Assembly (NCBI GenBank): GCA_964036155.1
Contig: OZ038422.1
Span: forward strand, 44,167,201 to 44,231,200
Direction of reading: 5' to 3'
DNA: 64,000 nucleotides
Source of the DNA: Diploscapter coronatus
Taxonomy: Eukaryota; Nematoda; Chromadorea; Rhabditida; Rhabditidae
In this document: piece by piece, positions 1 through 10,795 of the stretch
Layout of the letters: every line of letters starts with the position of its first letter
How positions within the stretch are numbered: position 1 is the stretch's first letter
Made by a program: the position numbers and the translations under genes
Notes under the pieces: generated by a model
Database searches by the model: none
What the model was told of the DNA's origin: nothing
Seen by the model: only the letters and a program-made list of their open reading frames with translations

Positions 1-50
1 GCTGTAGTTCAAGACAAAATATTGCCCTTCTATGGATAAGTAATTTTTAG

Positions 51-2662
51 AAAATTCTCTCGACTCGAGTTGACAGAGATGCAGTCAATACTCGAATGAA
101 CGAATTCTACATGAAGATGAAGGCGTTGATTGCAGATCACGAAAGGGTAGGTGAATAGGAAAGATGGGAAAGAAACACAAGTAATTCTACTAAACAACAC
201 TCCTTTGGATCAATATCTATTTATTTTCTAAAACTTCCTCGAAATCTGCGATAATCGCGAAATGACGAGCAATCGGGCAATAAATGAAATAAATACGTAT
301 TTCAGACAATCCGCGAAGAAACACAAAAACTCTGCATCGATTCGACTCCGACCAACAGAGAATACTTCAGAAAGGAATTGGAGTCATCCATTAAAGATAT
401 TCGCCTTGATTTCGACAGAGTATGTGATAAAATATTTAAATCATAAAAGATGGCTTTAGGTGATGATCAAGAACCAAAATGACCACGAACAAATGTTGAG
501 AAGAAAGATTGAGAAAATCAAGAAGGAGAATGGAAATATCGCTCAGGCACAGACCAACATGCGGGTAAATAGTCAATCAAAAATTAGCCTGAATTTACCT
601 TTAGAGTTGACTAATCAGCGTAAGAAAAATTAATTAACTATAACTGTGCCTGATATTATTGGACCTTTTTCATTCAACTATTTTATCATCAATTAAAATT
701 CTACCAAAAAGCTATTAAAATCTTACAGAATGTCACAGCGACTCGGGATGTGCAATGAAGGAGGATTAAGAAACGATGAGTTGACTTTTGTCAAGCGTCG
801 ATGTGTCTTTCTGGAAAAAAGAGATTCACTTATATTTGGCAGAAAACACTCTGTCATATTTTGAAAATCACTGTCATTGCATACTCCGCCACTTCGCTAC
901 TTAGCATAGTTTACCAACTACTAAAAGGTTTCTTGTACTTGTATTCAAGAGATAATTTTCAGGATGAAATCATTCGACAACGGGCAGAGATCGCTGCATT
1001 CAGAGACAAGCTGGCAGATCTCGAAGGAAGAGTTAATCAAAAATGAATGGACGATAAAAAGTCATTGAAATTGTAGAATACCCAACTGCAACAGACGATC
1101 GAGCACAGGAATCACATGTACAGAGAAGAGGAAAGGCTGTTCCAGATCTCCTTGGCTGCAAAGGAAGACGCCAACAGAAGAGTCAAAGAGGAGTGCACAA
1201 GGATCACTCTTGAGCTTGACCGAATTCTCGATTACAACATTGTTAGTCATTTGTTATTTCTAGACTCATATAATTGGCTGACGGATGCGTAAGCGTTCCT
1301 TCCGCTAGAGTACTTTATTCTCGCATCGAAAAAAAAAAGAATCAGAAATAGCGCATGGGAGAAAGTTGCGACTTTTTGGAGGAAAGTCTACGCAGAAATT
1401 CTGACAATGCCAGATGATATTGGATGTTTGGCATTTCGATACTAGCAAATCTTTTACGCTAGAACTTCATAGTGCGTAAAACATCGTCATGTTTATACCC
1501 GAGACTTTGAAGATCAATTATTCCTTACAAAGCAAACCTTATCTCATTACAGTCATTGCAACGTGAAATCGAGGAATATCGTCGATTGTTGGACGATGGA
1601 GAATCTGGCAGAGCGCCTCGTAGCCGAAGCCGATCTCCCGAACGAGTTATCAAACATGTCTACTACGAACCAGTTACAGTCAGCGTACCATCCCCTGCTC
1701 ATTCTCCCTATCACTCTCCTCACATATCTCCGCGCTATTCACCTCATTACTACACGAGCTATTACTCTCCTTATCAACCATATTCAACCTATTCAACGGA
1801 ATACACGACTTATCGTCGACCTCGTTCGCTGTCGCCTGTTCGCAGTGACTACAAAAATTATCGAGACGAAGTGGTTGTTGAGAAATCTCGCACTCCGGAT
1901 TCTGGTTGTTTATAGAAAAAAAAAAGAAAAGGATACCCTAATTACTTAAGCACATTTTAGGACATTCCTATACTGAGCAAGTTGAACAGCGGGAGAAGAC
2001 ACATTTCTCACGAGCCTATCAAGGACACATTTCCATTACAGTTTGAATGTTCACAATGCCTATCGAGGAATTCTAATTTAGCACTCATCCGACGGCCAAT
2101 ACATTGCGGTTGAAAACACGAGTTTGATTCATGATATAAATATCAGCGCTTGGAAGTAAGAGATAAAATTGTAGAAACTTTGACGAACCCCTAATTTCAG
2201 AGTTGAACATATTATCAATGGCGGTTTGGATGCGATGTTCGTCTTTCCTCCAAGTGGAATCATTCTGAAGCCGAAACAGACTAGAAAGGCAAGTATATTT
2301 TTACATGTCAATCCTGAAAGAGGACAGCCACAATGTGACGGAATAATTTATACAAATTGATGAAGTGTTTCTTATGAATAATGATAAAATATAATAGAAA
2401 TCATATCGTAATATTCTTGTTGTTGATGTTCCATTTCAAAATTATCAGTGATGTGTATATGACAATATTCATTATTTTACGCCAATTATAGATCTGGGGC
2501 AACGCATATCGCCACTTTGCCTCCCTCTACGACTTCGTGTGTGACACCTACAGTCGATTCGGCACGAGCTACGAAACCCAGACCGTGCTGTTCAACCAGT
2601 TCGGAGAGGTTGTCTGCAAGCTCAATTCCGATTCGAACGGCACCTACAATCCTTACAGCTAA
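51..2662 (+). CDS. Cytoplasmic intermediate filament protein with lamin-tail domain (5'-truncated by window edge)
   Basis: Structural subunit of cytoplasmic intermediate filaments. Exons read: 51-146, 306-419, 460-564, 963-1031, 1077-1241, 1553-1904, 1961-2040, 2082-2155, 2201-2288, 2492-2662. The second begins coil 2 (TNREYFRKELESSIKDIRLD); DEIIRQRAEIAAFRDKLADL and SLQREIEEYRRLLDDGESG follow as coil 2B and the rod end. Next comes an Arg/Ser linker (RSRSRSPERV), then about 80 residues rich in Ser, Pro and Tyr with repeated HSP/YSP, then a lamin-tail domain (GQYIAVENTS, VFPPSGIILKPK, IWGNAYRHF) and stop. The intron after residues KQTRK starts with GC. Between 564 and 963 a few heptad residues are missing; a small exon near 739 may fill them. 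The head and coil 1 lie outside the window. Family assignment is secure; the exact orthologue is not known. Confidence 0.9.
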
Positions 2663-3118
2663 ACCTGCTCTCTGTTACATACCTCTTTGAGTCTTTCCTT
2701 TGTTATTGATAGTCTAGTCGGGTCATGCGTTCGATGTTTATCGATACACAATATCAATTCATTACCACCAACGATAAACATGCAAAATTGTAAAATAATG
2801 ACTTGATCAGATTGCAATTCTAAAATATCATCCTATATTCGTTATCCAAATGTTTTCTAAATATTTTTATACCATATATGGTTTTATTTTCCTAGTGGTA
2901 CCCTCACTCAGCATGTAGATATTTTCAGGCGATGTTTTTTCAGTTTTTTTTTATTTTAAATATTTTATTTGTTCTATTTTACTCCTTTTGAGTTTCATCT
3001 TTGTTTCAATATTAGGTTTTTCCATACATGAACCTCGTGATTTTGCTCATTTATCCCATATTTGATTTGAAGCGCCTCGGAATATTTGTTGTTGACTTTG
3101 ATGAATCGATTATTTCAG
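2663..3118. other. Intergenic, AT-rich
   Basis: Downstream of the intermediate filament stop codon. T-rich runs occur around 2937-2980. No coding exon, RNA gene or repeat was recognised here. Confidence 0.5.
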
Positions 3119-3181
3119 GAGGCGGCTCGTTTCTCCCGTCGCGCCAGATCGAGATCAGCAAGTCCCATTAGGGATAAGAAA
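3119..3181 (+). pseudogene. Orphan IF rod-end/tail-like exon
   Basis: A 63-bp open segment bounded by a good acceptor (atttcag) and donor (gtacga) encodes EAARFSRRARSRSASPIRDK followed by Lys. The Arg/Ser/Pro composition resembles the rod-end and linker of the intermediate filament gene just upstream (GRAPRSRSRSPERV). No further exons were found around it. It could be an alternative 3' exon, a leftover of a tandem copy, or chance. Inference from composition and splice signals only. Confidence 0.3.
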
Positions 3182-3771
3182 GTACGATTTCTCCAAACAC
3201 TGCCAGTATAAAAGTGAGCTGATAAACTAGCGATTTCATTTCGTTAGCTTCAGCTCATGTTTTCATTTTCTCATCTCGGGAGAAGATATTGATAAAATTA
3301 TGCTAGCTAGTCTACCCTACTCCATATTTCACTGCCACTTTTAATTGTGATAAATATTATCGATTCAATAAATTTCAATGTGTGAAAAACTGAGAATAAT
3401 ATGAAAACGACCCATACGGGAAATATTTATTCCTTGGTACACAAACTCAAGTATGAGAATCCCATTAAAAAGGATATTGCATTGTCAGGGCTTTAGTGAC
3501 CAAGTCAGGCTCTGTTTCGGTTGAGTTTCCCGGAATTGCATTCAGGAAGAAATTTACCTGAATGAATAATGGTTCAATAGAAATCAAAATATAACGATAC
3601 ACAGTGAGTCGTTCTTTCTGATAGAAATATAACGCGTGACGTAAGCTAATTTTATATTTGACAAAGAAGAGGAAAAGTGAAAATGGTAGGAATAAGGAAG
3701 AAACGAGGGTAAATTGCTTTCTTAAACAATTAGCGGTAATTAACGATAATTATTTCGACTTTTTATACTAA
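3182..3771. other. Intergenic, nothing recognised
   Basis: AT-rich sequence between the orphan exon and the 3' end of the LRAT-like gene. No coding signal or repeat seen. Confidence 0.5.
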
Positions 3772-4533
3772 CTAACAATGGAATGGATAATATCTAAAGG
3801 AAGATATGCCGAAAATAATGAATCTCTGAAGTTGGTAGAAAAAATGAGTTATCAGTTGGCAATCAAAATTGAGAAAGCGCAAATGATGCAAATTTTCAAT
3901 AAAGGGAAGAGCGACTCGCTGTGGATAGCCTACCTGTCGACTTTCATGATCTCCATAACGCGAAAATTTAGCAAAATGTTCACAATTTGATACTACCAAA
4001 TTATACTCCGTTTCGCCAATCTGACATTATATTTTATTTAAAAAAAAAGTAAAAAGCACGATCCTAACCCGACTTTTCGCCCGTTCGATTATTTCTTCCG
4101 GTGAAAATGGAGTTTTGAAGTGATCCTCTCCGTTGTTAATTCGAATCAGCGAGTCTTCAGTCACATCTTCGAATTTATCTCTTCTCACCTAAAGTAGCTT
4201 ATTCAGAGAGAAATGAACATATTCATACACAAGCATTTGCTTTGTCTCCTGGTTCGCCTACAATTGTGAAGGTTATAAAAACCAAGGTTTATGATTGCTA
4301 CTCACCGGAATAATGGATAACATAAGCCTGACCGTCAATAATCCCTTCAAATATCGCCCAATGCTAAAATGAAAATTGTTAAGGAAAAATTATCGAATGA
4401 AAACTCCAACCCGATATCCATTCCTTTGATATTCAAGCAAATCTCCAGGTCTCGCACTTTCGCGAACAATTTCCGCTTTCTCGAATACGCGATATGTGCT
4501 CAGAAAGTTCATGGAGTCCGGATTCAACGTCAT
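3772..4533 (-). CDS. LRAT-domain (NlpC/P60-like) protein, catalytic residues present
   Basis: Member of the lecithin:retinol acyltransferase-like thiol acyltransferase family, which includes H-REV107/PLAAT proteins. Exons on the minus strand: 4533-4411, 4363-4306, 4257-4229, 4188-4069, 4020-3934, then the last exon to the stop at 3772. The start ATG opens MTLNPDSMNF. Motifs in order: PGDLLEYQRNGY, HWAIFEGIIDGQAYVIHYSG (both family His), VRRDKFEDVTEDSLIRINNG, then IGETEYNLVVSNCEHFAKF with the nucleophile Cys in NCEHF. The final intron is a multiple of three and open, so retaining it (stop still at 3772) or removing it keeps frame. A degenerate paralogue lies immediately upstream in the same orientation. 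The substrate cannot be inferred; membrane lipids are usual for the family. Confidence 0.82.
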
Positions 4534-4572
4534 GTTCAAATTTGTAAGAAACTCCATAACTTTCAAACAAAT

Positions 4573-5091
4573 TTACGCAACAATAATAATAATATTCTTA
4601 TTGCCCAACGAAACTAAATATACAGTTATCGCACAGCATTTTATATTCACTTCGCCTCGATCGATTTTGCTAATGTTCGTCAGAATTTGCAATATTTCTG
4701 CTCTGTTCCGTTGAGGTAAAATTTCATAATTAATTTGTCCTCTATAAAACGCAAAAGTTACGAACTTTTGTTGATAAAGTAAACTTGAAATCTATTTGTC
4801 CTTTTTCGTCAGAATTATTTGTAACATTTTGTAGATAAAGAAACTATTTCAATCATATGATATCATACAGATGCTTCAGCCTCTCTGGAAGACTCACCAT
4901 TCAAATTTATCACGTATGCCGTTCCGTTTTCAAATCCAACAAACACTGCCCAATGCTGAAATTTACATATTATTTTTGATTGAGAAAATAAAATTTATTA
5001 CGCAATAACCAACTTTTTGAAATTCGACCAGATTTCCTTCTGTAGCCTTTTCAAGAGCGCGACTACCAGGAAGGAATTCACCTGGGAGCAT
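4573..5091 (-). CDS. LRAT-domain-like protein, degenerate catalytic motifs
   Basis: Tandem paralogue of the neighbouring LRAT-like gene, whose ATG is 40 bp downstream. Proposed start MLPGEFLPGSRALEKATEGN; then LVEFQKVGYC, a canonical intron (gta..cag), and HWAVFVGFENGTAYVINLNG followed by ESSREAEAS. The last exon reads QINYEILPQRNRAEILQILT and on to EVNIKCCAIT, ending in a run of Ile before the stop. The intact neighbour has IHYSG and NCEHF at the matching places; here the second His is Asn and NCEHF has become KCCAI, keeping only a Cys. The protein is probably catalytically inactive, or the gene is decaying. The join between the third and fourth blocks is uncertain by a few residues. Confidence 0.6.
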
Positions 5092-5560
5092 GCTGTGATA
5101 AACTATAAAAGAGGAATTATATTTTTAAAGGAAAATATATGAACTGCTAGACGTTAGCAGGCTGCCTTTGCATGTGTTCGCATTTAGATTATAAATCTTT
5201 TATACTTAGGCTAAGAGCATAATGCTCATCAGCATATGGAATCTATCAACATATTTCGCAAATTAATCGCGTTTCACAATTAAAAAAACGCGAAAAATGC
5301 ATGGTTGATCATCCTTGAAGTGTATTGCTTTACATCGTCCATTCCAACGATGATAGAATTGCATCACGATAACAATAAATGCTAGACTCAAAAATGGCAC
5401 AAAATGATACACTAAGACGGTTTAACGTTATCATTTTGGAAACGAAATAATGATTGAATGTATTTTCCTCACGAAGCATCCAAATGACTACATTTCGAAA
5501 TTATGGATTTGCGGGTAATTTCATTCTTTTTTCTTATTTTATACATCATTACTTTTTTAG
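5092..5560. other. Intergenic; probably holds the first exon of the 7TM gene
   Basis: Divergent gap between the LRAT-like gene (-) and the 7TM receptor (+). An ATG at 5485 opens a short segment (MTTFRNYGFA) with a donor, but its phase does not fit the next receptor exon, so the receptor's true start stays unresolved. Confidence 0.4.
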
Positions 5561-7219
5561 AATTGCTCAAACTACAGGCAAGGTGATGAAAAATACAACG
5601 TGTGCAACGTTTCTGGAAGAGATCCCTGCCATTTATTATCGGTATAAATATTTCCAAGCGAATTAAATTTTACATTTTCAGGTTTATCATGAATCTTTGA
5701 AGGTCAACATAATAATCGATATCGTTCTACCGCTAATAGTCGCAACAATTTCTACTATTATTTGCATTTTCCAAATGATTTTGCTGATACGAGCTTATTT
5801 AAGACTTCACTCAAAGTAATTTCTTTTACTTATTTTAGTTTTAATAAATTTATTTATAATTAAGTTTGCGTAAACGCTATGTTTTCCTGCTAAGTAGAAC
5901 AATGGCTATACTTTGTGCAAATTTCAGTGTTTATGTTCTTCTAATTTTGGATGGAGCAAATGTCACTAATTATGTTACATATTTGATATTAACCACATTG
6001 TTAGAAGCCGATTTTCTACATATCGGATGTAAGTACGTCCGATTATTGATAATTTTAAAAGGGAAACAAATTTTAGCGACATATATCGGTCTTACGGTCC
6101 TTCTTTATACTGCGATTCGACATGAGTTTTTCTACAAAACTATGACGATCAAATTCTGTCGAAACTATTTGATAATTAGCTATTTGTCACTTTTAGTTTT
6201 AGCTGTAAGTCGAGGAGTGAGCCATTTTCTACAGATAGAATTTAAATTTAGTTCGTCTTATGCTTCTTTTCGCTAGCACCATTCTTCCCAACTCAATCTC
6301 CAGTCAAATGTCCATTCAACAATTGTCAAGGACCGCTATTCATCACATTCGGTATTTTTAGCATCCATTATACATATTTGTATGAAATTAATTATGATAG
6401 TTTAGGTTCACTAGTTATGATAGTATTCTTGGTTGTAGGCGGATTATACATATCGATTATCATTTATCTCAAAAGAAGACCCAAGTACAATTTGGTAAAA
6501 CATCGTTCATTATGAATATTTCAAGTTCATCTTCAGACAAAGAGTTCGAATGTGAAAGCGTTGAAGAAATTGAGAATCAGTATTATCGTGTTTCTAATTG
6601 GAGCAATAGGAGGAATCATTTATGTGATCTCGGAATTCGTTTCCACTTTCTTAGTGAAGACAATAGGTACTGATATGATTCAATTTTTCAAGACCGATAA
6701 ACGATATAAATTTTGAAAATGTAAATTGTGCATTGAATAAGTTGAAGTTATATTGAAATGTCGAAAATATTCAATTCTTTGCCAAAAATGCGGCAATTTC
6801 TGTCAAGAAAAATTTCATTCTTTTATCCTGGCTTAATTTGTCGGTAATTGATAATAAAAATTTTAATATTCCCTTAATTTACAGCTACGACAAAACCACC
6901 TATGTGTGTTCTTTTTCTGGACGCCAAGTCAGTCATGATCATATTCATAATGCAAGCAATAAGCTTCTATGTCATATGGTAAAACTCCGGAAAAAACTTC
7001 GGTAAAATGAGAAAGTTTAGGATACCAATTATGATTCTAGATCCGCTTATAAACATAGTCATCGATAAAAATTTGATGAAAGATGTCAAGAAATGGGTGA
7101 GATTCTCAATAGTTTACGTTCTTTAATCTACTATTCAGCGTGCTTCGCTCCAGAAAATTCAATACTTCCAAATAATCGCCTCAGTATGCGGTCGATTTTC
7201 AAATGATCCATATAAATAA
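5561..7219 (+). CDS. Nematode serpentine-type seven-transmembrane receptor (5' end uncertain)
   Basis: Predicted plasma-membrane G-protein-coupled receptor of the large nematode chemoreceptor class; the subfamily was not assigned. The first recognised exon is extracellular with four Cys (NCSNYRQGDEKYNVCNVSGR). Hydrophobic segments follow: NIIIDIVLPLIVATISTIIC; RYVFLLSRTMAILCANFSVY; a third around TYLILTTLLEADFLHI; a fourth around QILATYIGLTVLLYTAI; an extracellular loop PVKCPFNNCQGPLFITF; then three more ending in FLDAKSVMIIFIMQAI. A loop rich in Lys/Arg (KSSNVKALKKLR) precedes the sixth segment. The C-terminus WIPIMILDPLININV-like stretch leads to a short cytoplasmic tail and a stop at 7217-7219. 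Exons join in phase from the second recognised exon on. No start Met was confirmed. Confidence 0.75.
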
Positions 7220-7497
7220 ATCGATGGTCTCATGGAAATATTGAATTATCATCACACAAATAAATTTGCTTCCTTTAAGATAAAAAAAAATTGAAATTAC
7301 CCGAAAAAGTGCACATTTTTGGAAATCCTTATATGAATACCCTTCGACTACCGACTCTAAGCTATACATTTTCAAATTGTTCATTTTTCTTCAAAAAGTA
7401 ACAATGATAGCATTATGCCCAACTAACTTTTTCTCGTATATATTTATGTTTTTTGCAAATAGATTATTCCTTGCTGAATTACTGCGTTCTCTGTAGT

Positions 7498-9502
7498 TTA
7501 TTTTGGTTTATCGTAAAGCGGGTCAAGTCCGACATCCCTGTCCGGAATGCCGCTGTCGAGTGCATGCTTCAGAATTTCCTCCTTCGTCATGGCGTATTTG
7601 CTCTGAAAAAATCAACCATTTTCGAAATTTTAATTTAAAAATTAGAATAATAAAAAACTTGAAAAATATTCTAGGAAAAAAATGGCCGTATTTGTAAAAA
7701 AAAATGAAAATCCCACATTCTTCCAAATATCGAAGAGATATCCAAGCGTAGCCTCCATGTTCAGTCCTTCGGGAGCGTTCGCTTTTATCAGATCGGTTCC
7801 TGAATTTTTAAAATAAACAAAAAAAATTGAAGTTAAAAACAACCTGTGACCTGGAAGTTGGGGCAATCGTAATTTTCGATCTCCTGGATGAGTCTTTCTT
7901 CGGTCAGCACACTGATCATCAATTGCAGGATTCTCTGTCGGGTTTTGTCGGATTTCGTTCCTCGAAAAAATTTTTTATTTTAAAAATAAAAAAGTTTTTA
8001 ATGATATTTTTCTTCTAAAAGCTAAAAGATAACAAAAATAATGCCATAAATACCTCGCCTAAGTCTGGCTTCTTTTTCCACGCACAGTTCTTTCCACCAG
8101 TTCAGATCATTCCTGTTCTTCTCTGCTTCTACGCGCTCCCTCACAATAAAAAATCCCAGGGACTTCTCGTCGCTCGATAACTGAAAATTTAGGAAAAAAT
8201 ATGAAGATTGCTGTAGGAAATTAGCATACCTTAGTTTTTTTGTGGAATGCGTAGATGTGGTCCTTGTTTTCACAGAGCAGCGCCACTGAGGTCATCGATT
8301 CCAGACGACTACCGTATTTTTCGTAGACCTATAATCGCATTTCAATTTTTATAAAGAAAAAAAAACTCATCTTCCAAAAGATTCTCGCAAAATAATAGGA
8401 TAATTTGATTTTAGAAAATTGTAAATTGAGACCTTCTGAAACCTGCCGAGATTGACGGCCTTGGGTAATCCGAGGTATTCCTGCAGCTCGCACTCAGGTC
8501 CGAACATGGATCGTAAAACTGCAGGCGCCATACGGCCGATCACGATTTTCTTGAATTCCATCCAGATTCGCTCTTTGTTGACTTCCTCCAAATTTTTTAT
8601 TTCTTTTTTTTTTAATTTTTGAACAAAAACTCACCTTCAATCCATGTTTGTTCCTAGCGATGGCCTCAAGTATCCCCTTTTCGTGCTCTTCAGTGACAGT
8701 GATTCGTCCGAAAAATCGAAAATACCTGAAATCGGGGAAAATTAGAAAAATTTCGATTTTTGTTTATAAAATACCTGAGAATCCTGTGAAAATCCCCCTG
8801 AATGCAAGTTTCTGCGTCGTCGATGAAGCGAACTCGTCGTTTATGCACGTCCTCGATGCCTCCTAAGTAGTCGTAGACCGTCCCGTCCGGACCTCAAATC
8901 AAACTATTATTTTTTTAATACAAAAGAAATACCGAGGAACAAAGAGTTGACGGTTAAGTCCCTGCGCTTTGCGTCGAGCTCCCAGTCGGTCGTGTACTTC
9001 ACGTCCGCCCGACGATCGTCGCAAAACATGCCGATACTTAAATAAGTCTTTCTTATAGTTTTTTTTGTAGAGTTTTTATCCTTGTTTTGAAAATAAAGAG
9101 ACCTGAGAGTAGTAATTTCGAAGCTTGCCTTGTCAATTCTGCAAGTGATTGTGCCGTGTTTCTCGCCCTTTTTGTTCACCGTCCAAATTTTGTGCGATTC
9201 GAAAAGTTCCTGCAAAAAGATAAATCAAACTTTAAAACATCGATAATTCTACAGGTAATCTCTGACCTTCATTTGCGTGACTGTGGCCGTGCTGGCGAGG
9301 TCAACGTCATTTGGCTGGATGCCCATCATCAGATCGCGCACTGCGCCTCCAGTAATTCTGGAAAATTCAATTCAAATGTAAACAAAATAAAATAAAACCT
9401 CAATTCATAATTGCAATCCTGGAAAAGCTTGAACAATTTGTGAAGTTGTGGCGTGAACAACTTCTCGACTTCTAGAGCGTCGAGCTTCATTGTCGCAGGC
9501 AT
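7498..9502 (-). CDS. CCA-adding tRNA nucleotidyltransferase (TRNT1 type)
   Basis: Adds or repairs the 3' CCA end of cytosolic and mitochondrial tRNAs. About a dozen minus-strand exons match class II CCA enzymes in order: [19 protein letters not shown]; nucleotidyl-transfer motif [19 protein letters not shown] with the DxD pair; [10 protein letters not shown] and [25 protein letters not shown] (the RRDLTxNS motif); [42 protein letters not shown]; and a C-terminal body with [12 protein letters not shown] and [14 protein letters not shown] before the stop. The start is taken at [11 protein letters not shown]. In-frame codons upstream (LVRALIRLASGR) are Arg-rich without acidic residues, as in a mitochondrial presequence, and suggest a further 5' exon spliced at an acceptor near 9550. 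Single-gene dual targeting is typical of this family. Confidence 0.92.
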
Positions 9503-9829
9503 TCTTCCTGACGCCAAACGAATCAAGGCCCGTACCAAAGTCCTAGATTGAACTCAGTCCAATCAGTTAGATTCACCTGAGGGCTAGACTCATCTAGTAA
9601 AAAGATGGCGTCAATCTAAATCAATAGTTTACAAAGAAAATGTTTGGAAAATCACATAAATTTATATTGGGGATGTGCAGAAAGGTCTAATTTAGTTGTC
9701 TATAAGATCAAACCTGCAAGATAATTGGGTAATCATCTCTTAATTGCAGTTAGAATGAGCTCTATCCAAAAATTCATAACTTTTCGAAAATCTTTTATAG
9801 CAAAAATTCCTTTGTACTGTTTCCAGTCA

Positions 9830-9900
9830 CAGGGAAAGATTTTGCGTCACTTCTACGGCGCCTTTGAAGCGTCGTAAAAGTGACGCAAAATTTTTCAGAG
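9830..9900. repeat. Short inverted-repeat element (MITE-like), copy 1
   Basis: 71-bp near-palindrome. The left arm contains attttgcgtcacttctacgg and the right arm the matching ccgt-like gcgtcgtaaaagtgacgcaa, so the strand folds into one long hairpin with a small loop. A diverged relative lies at 10186-10254. Two copies 350 bp apart suggest a small mobile family rather than a terminator. Confidence 0.6.
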
Positions 9901-10185
9901 TAATGTGTTCTTCAATTTTACGATCTTGCAACCTTAGAATAGTTCAATTGAAAAATGTAACAAAATAAAGTCTTTTCAGAAAAAAAACAATGCAGAAAAG
10001 ATACTCAATGGATATTTTCAGAAGATAGAATTTGTTTCTCTCATCAGCACTTTCACACATATAAACGTACGGGTAAGAGTTGTTCTCCCAATTGGGTTGA
10101 AATACAATAAAAGATAACACGAAATGAAGTAACAAGTAAGAGGGCCGCTTTATATATGGCCCCACCCTCTAACAGTTCCATTCTA

Positions 10186-10254
10186 CCCTGAATAATTTTG
10201 CATCACTTTGCGACAGCTTGGAAGTGCCGTAAAAGTAACGGAAAATTTTCAGAG
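10186..10254. repeat. Short inverted-repeat element (MITE-like), diverged copy 2
   Basis: Shares the outline of the 9830 element: ccctgaataattttgcatca on the left, a cagctt-type centre, gtaaaagtaacggaaaattt on the right, and the same trailing cagagtaa. The arms pair imperfectly, so this is an older copy. Confidence 0.45.
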
Positions 10255-10795
10255 TAACGTCTGCTTCTCTGGAAAGGCTTTAAGCCTTTGCAGAATAGGT
10301 TTGAGGTGATGAAACTTCTCTCTTTAATGTTGTGAAATATTGCAAGTAACTGCTGAAATTTAGAAAAAAAAAACATGTAGGGATTAGATTTTCGATTAAA
10401 AATTGCTTTTTGGGTGAAACACTGTTAAAAATGGTTTTAAACAATCGATTTTATGCTAATTTTGACTATTTTTGTAGTCAAAAATGAAAATAGATTTTAT
10501 TTTTGGAATCTCCATGGTCGATTTGTATAATTGTTATGAAAATTTTGACTGAAAGTTGAAATTAAAAAAGGGTGACTACATTCTTATATAGTAAATGTTT
10601 TATTCTTTTTAGATTCAACAAATTACAAACCATGATTGATTTTTATAACATATGAAATGCATCCGTTTTATTTATTGCGCAATATGATTGAAGGGCAGTG
10701 GTCACTACTTCGTGTTTGCTTTCTCTCTACTTTCTATCGATTTTCATCCATTCGATCTCTGATTTCTCCCCATTTTCGTTTTCAAGCGATGCAAA

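Larger units (their letters stand above)
9503..10795. other. Intergenic with two short inverted repeats
   Basis: Divergent promoter region between the CCA enzyme (-) and the CHK-like kinase (+). Apart from the two related hairpins at 9830-9900 and 10186-10254, I see only AT-rich sequence. Confidence 0.5.
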
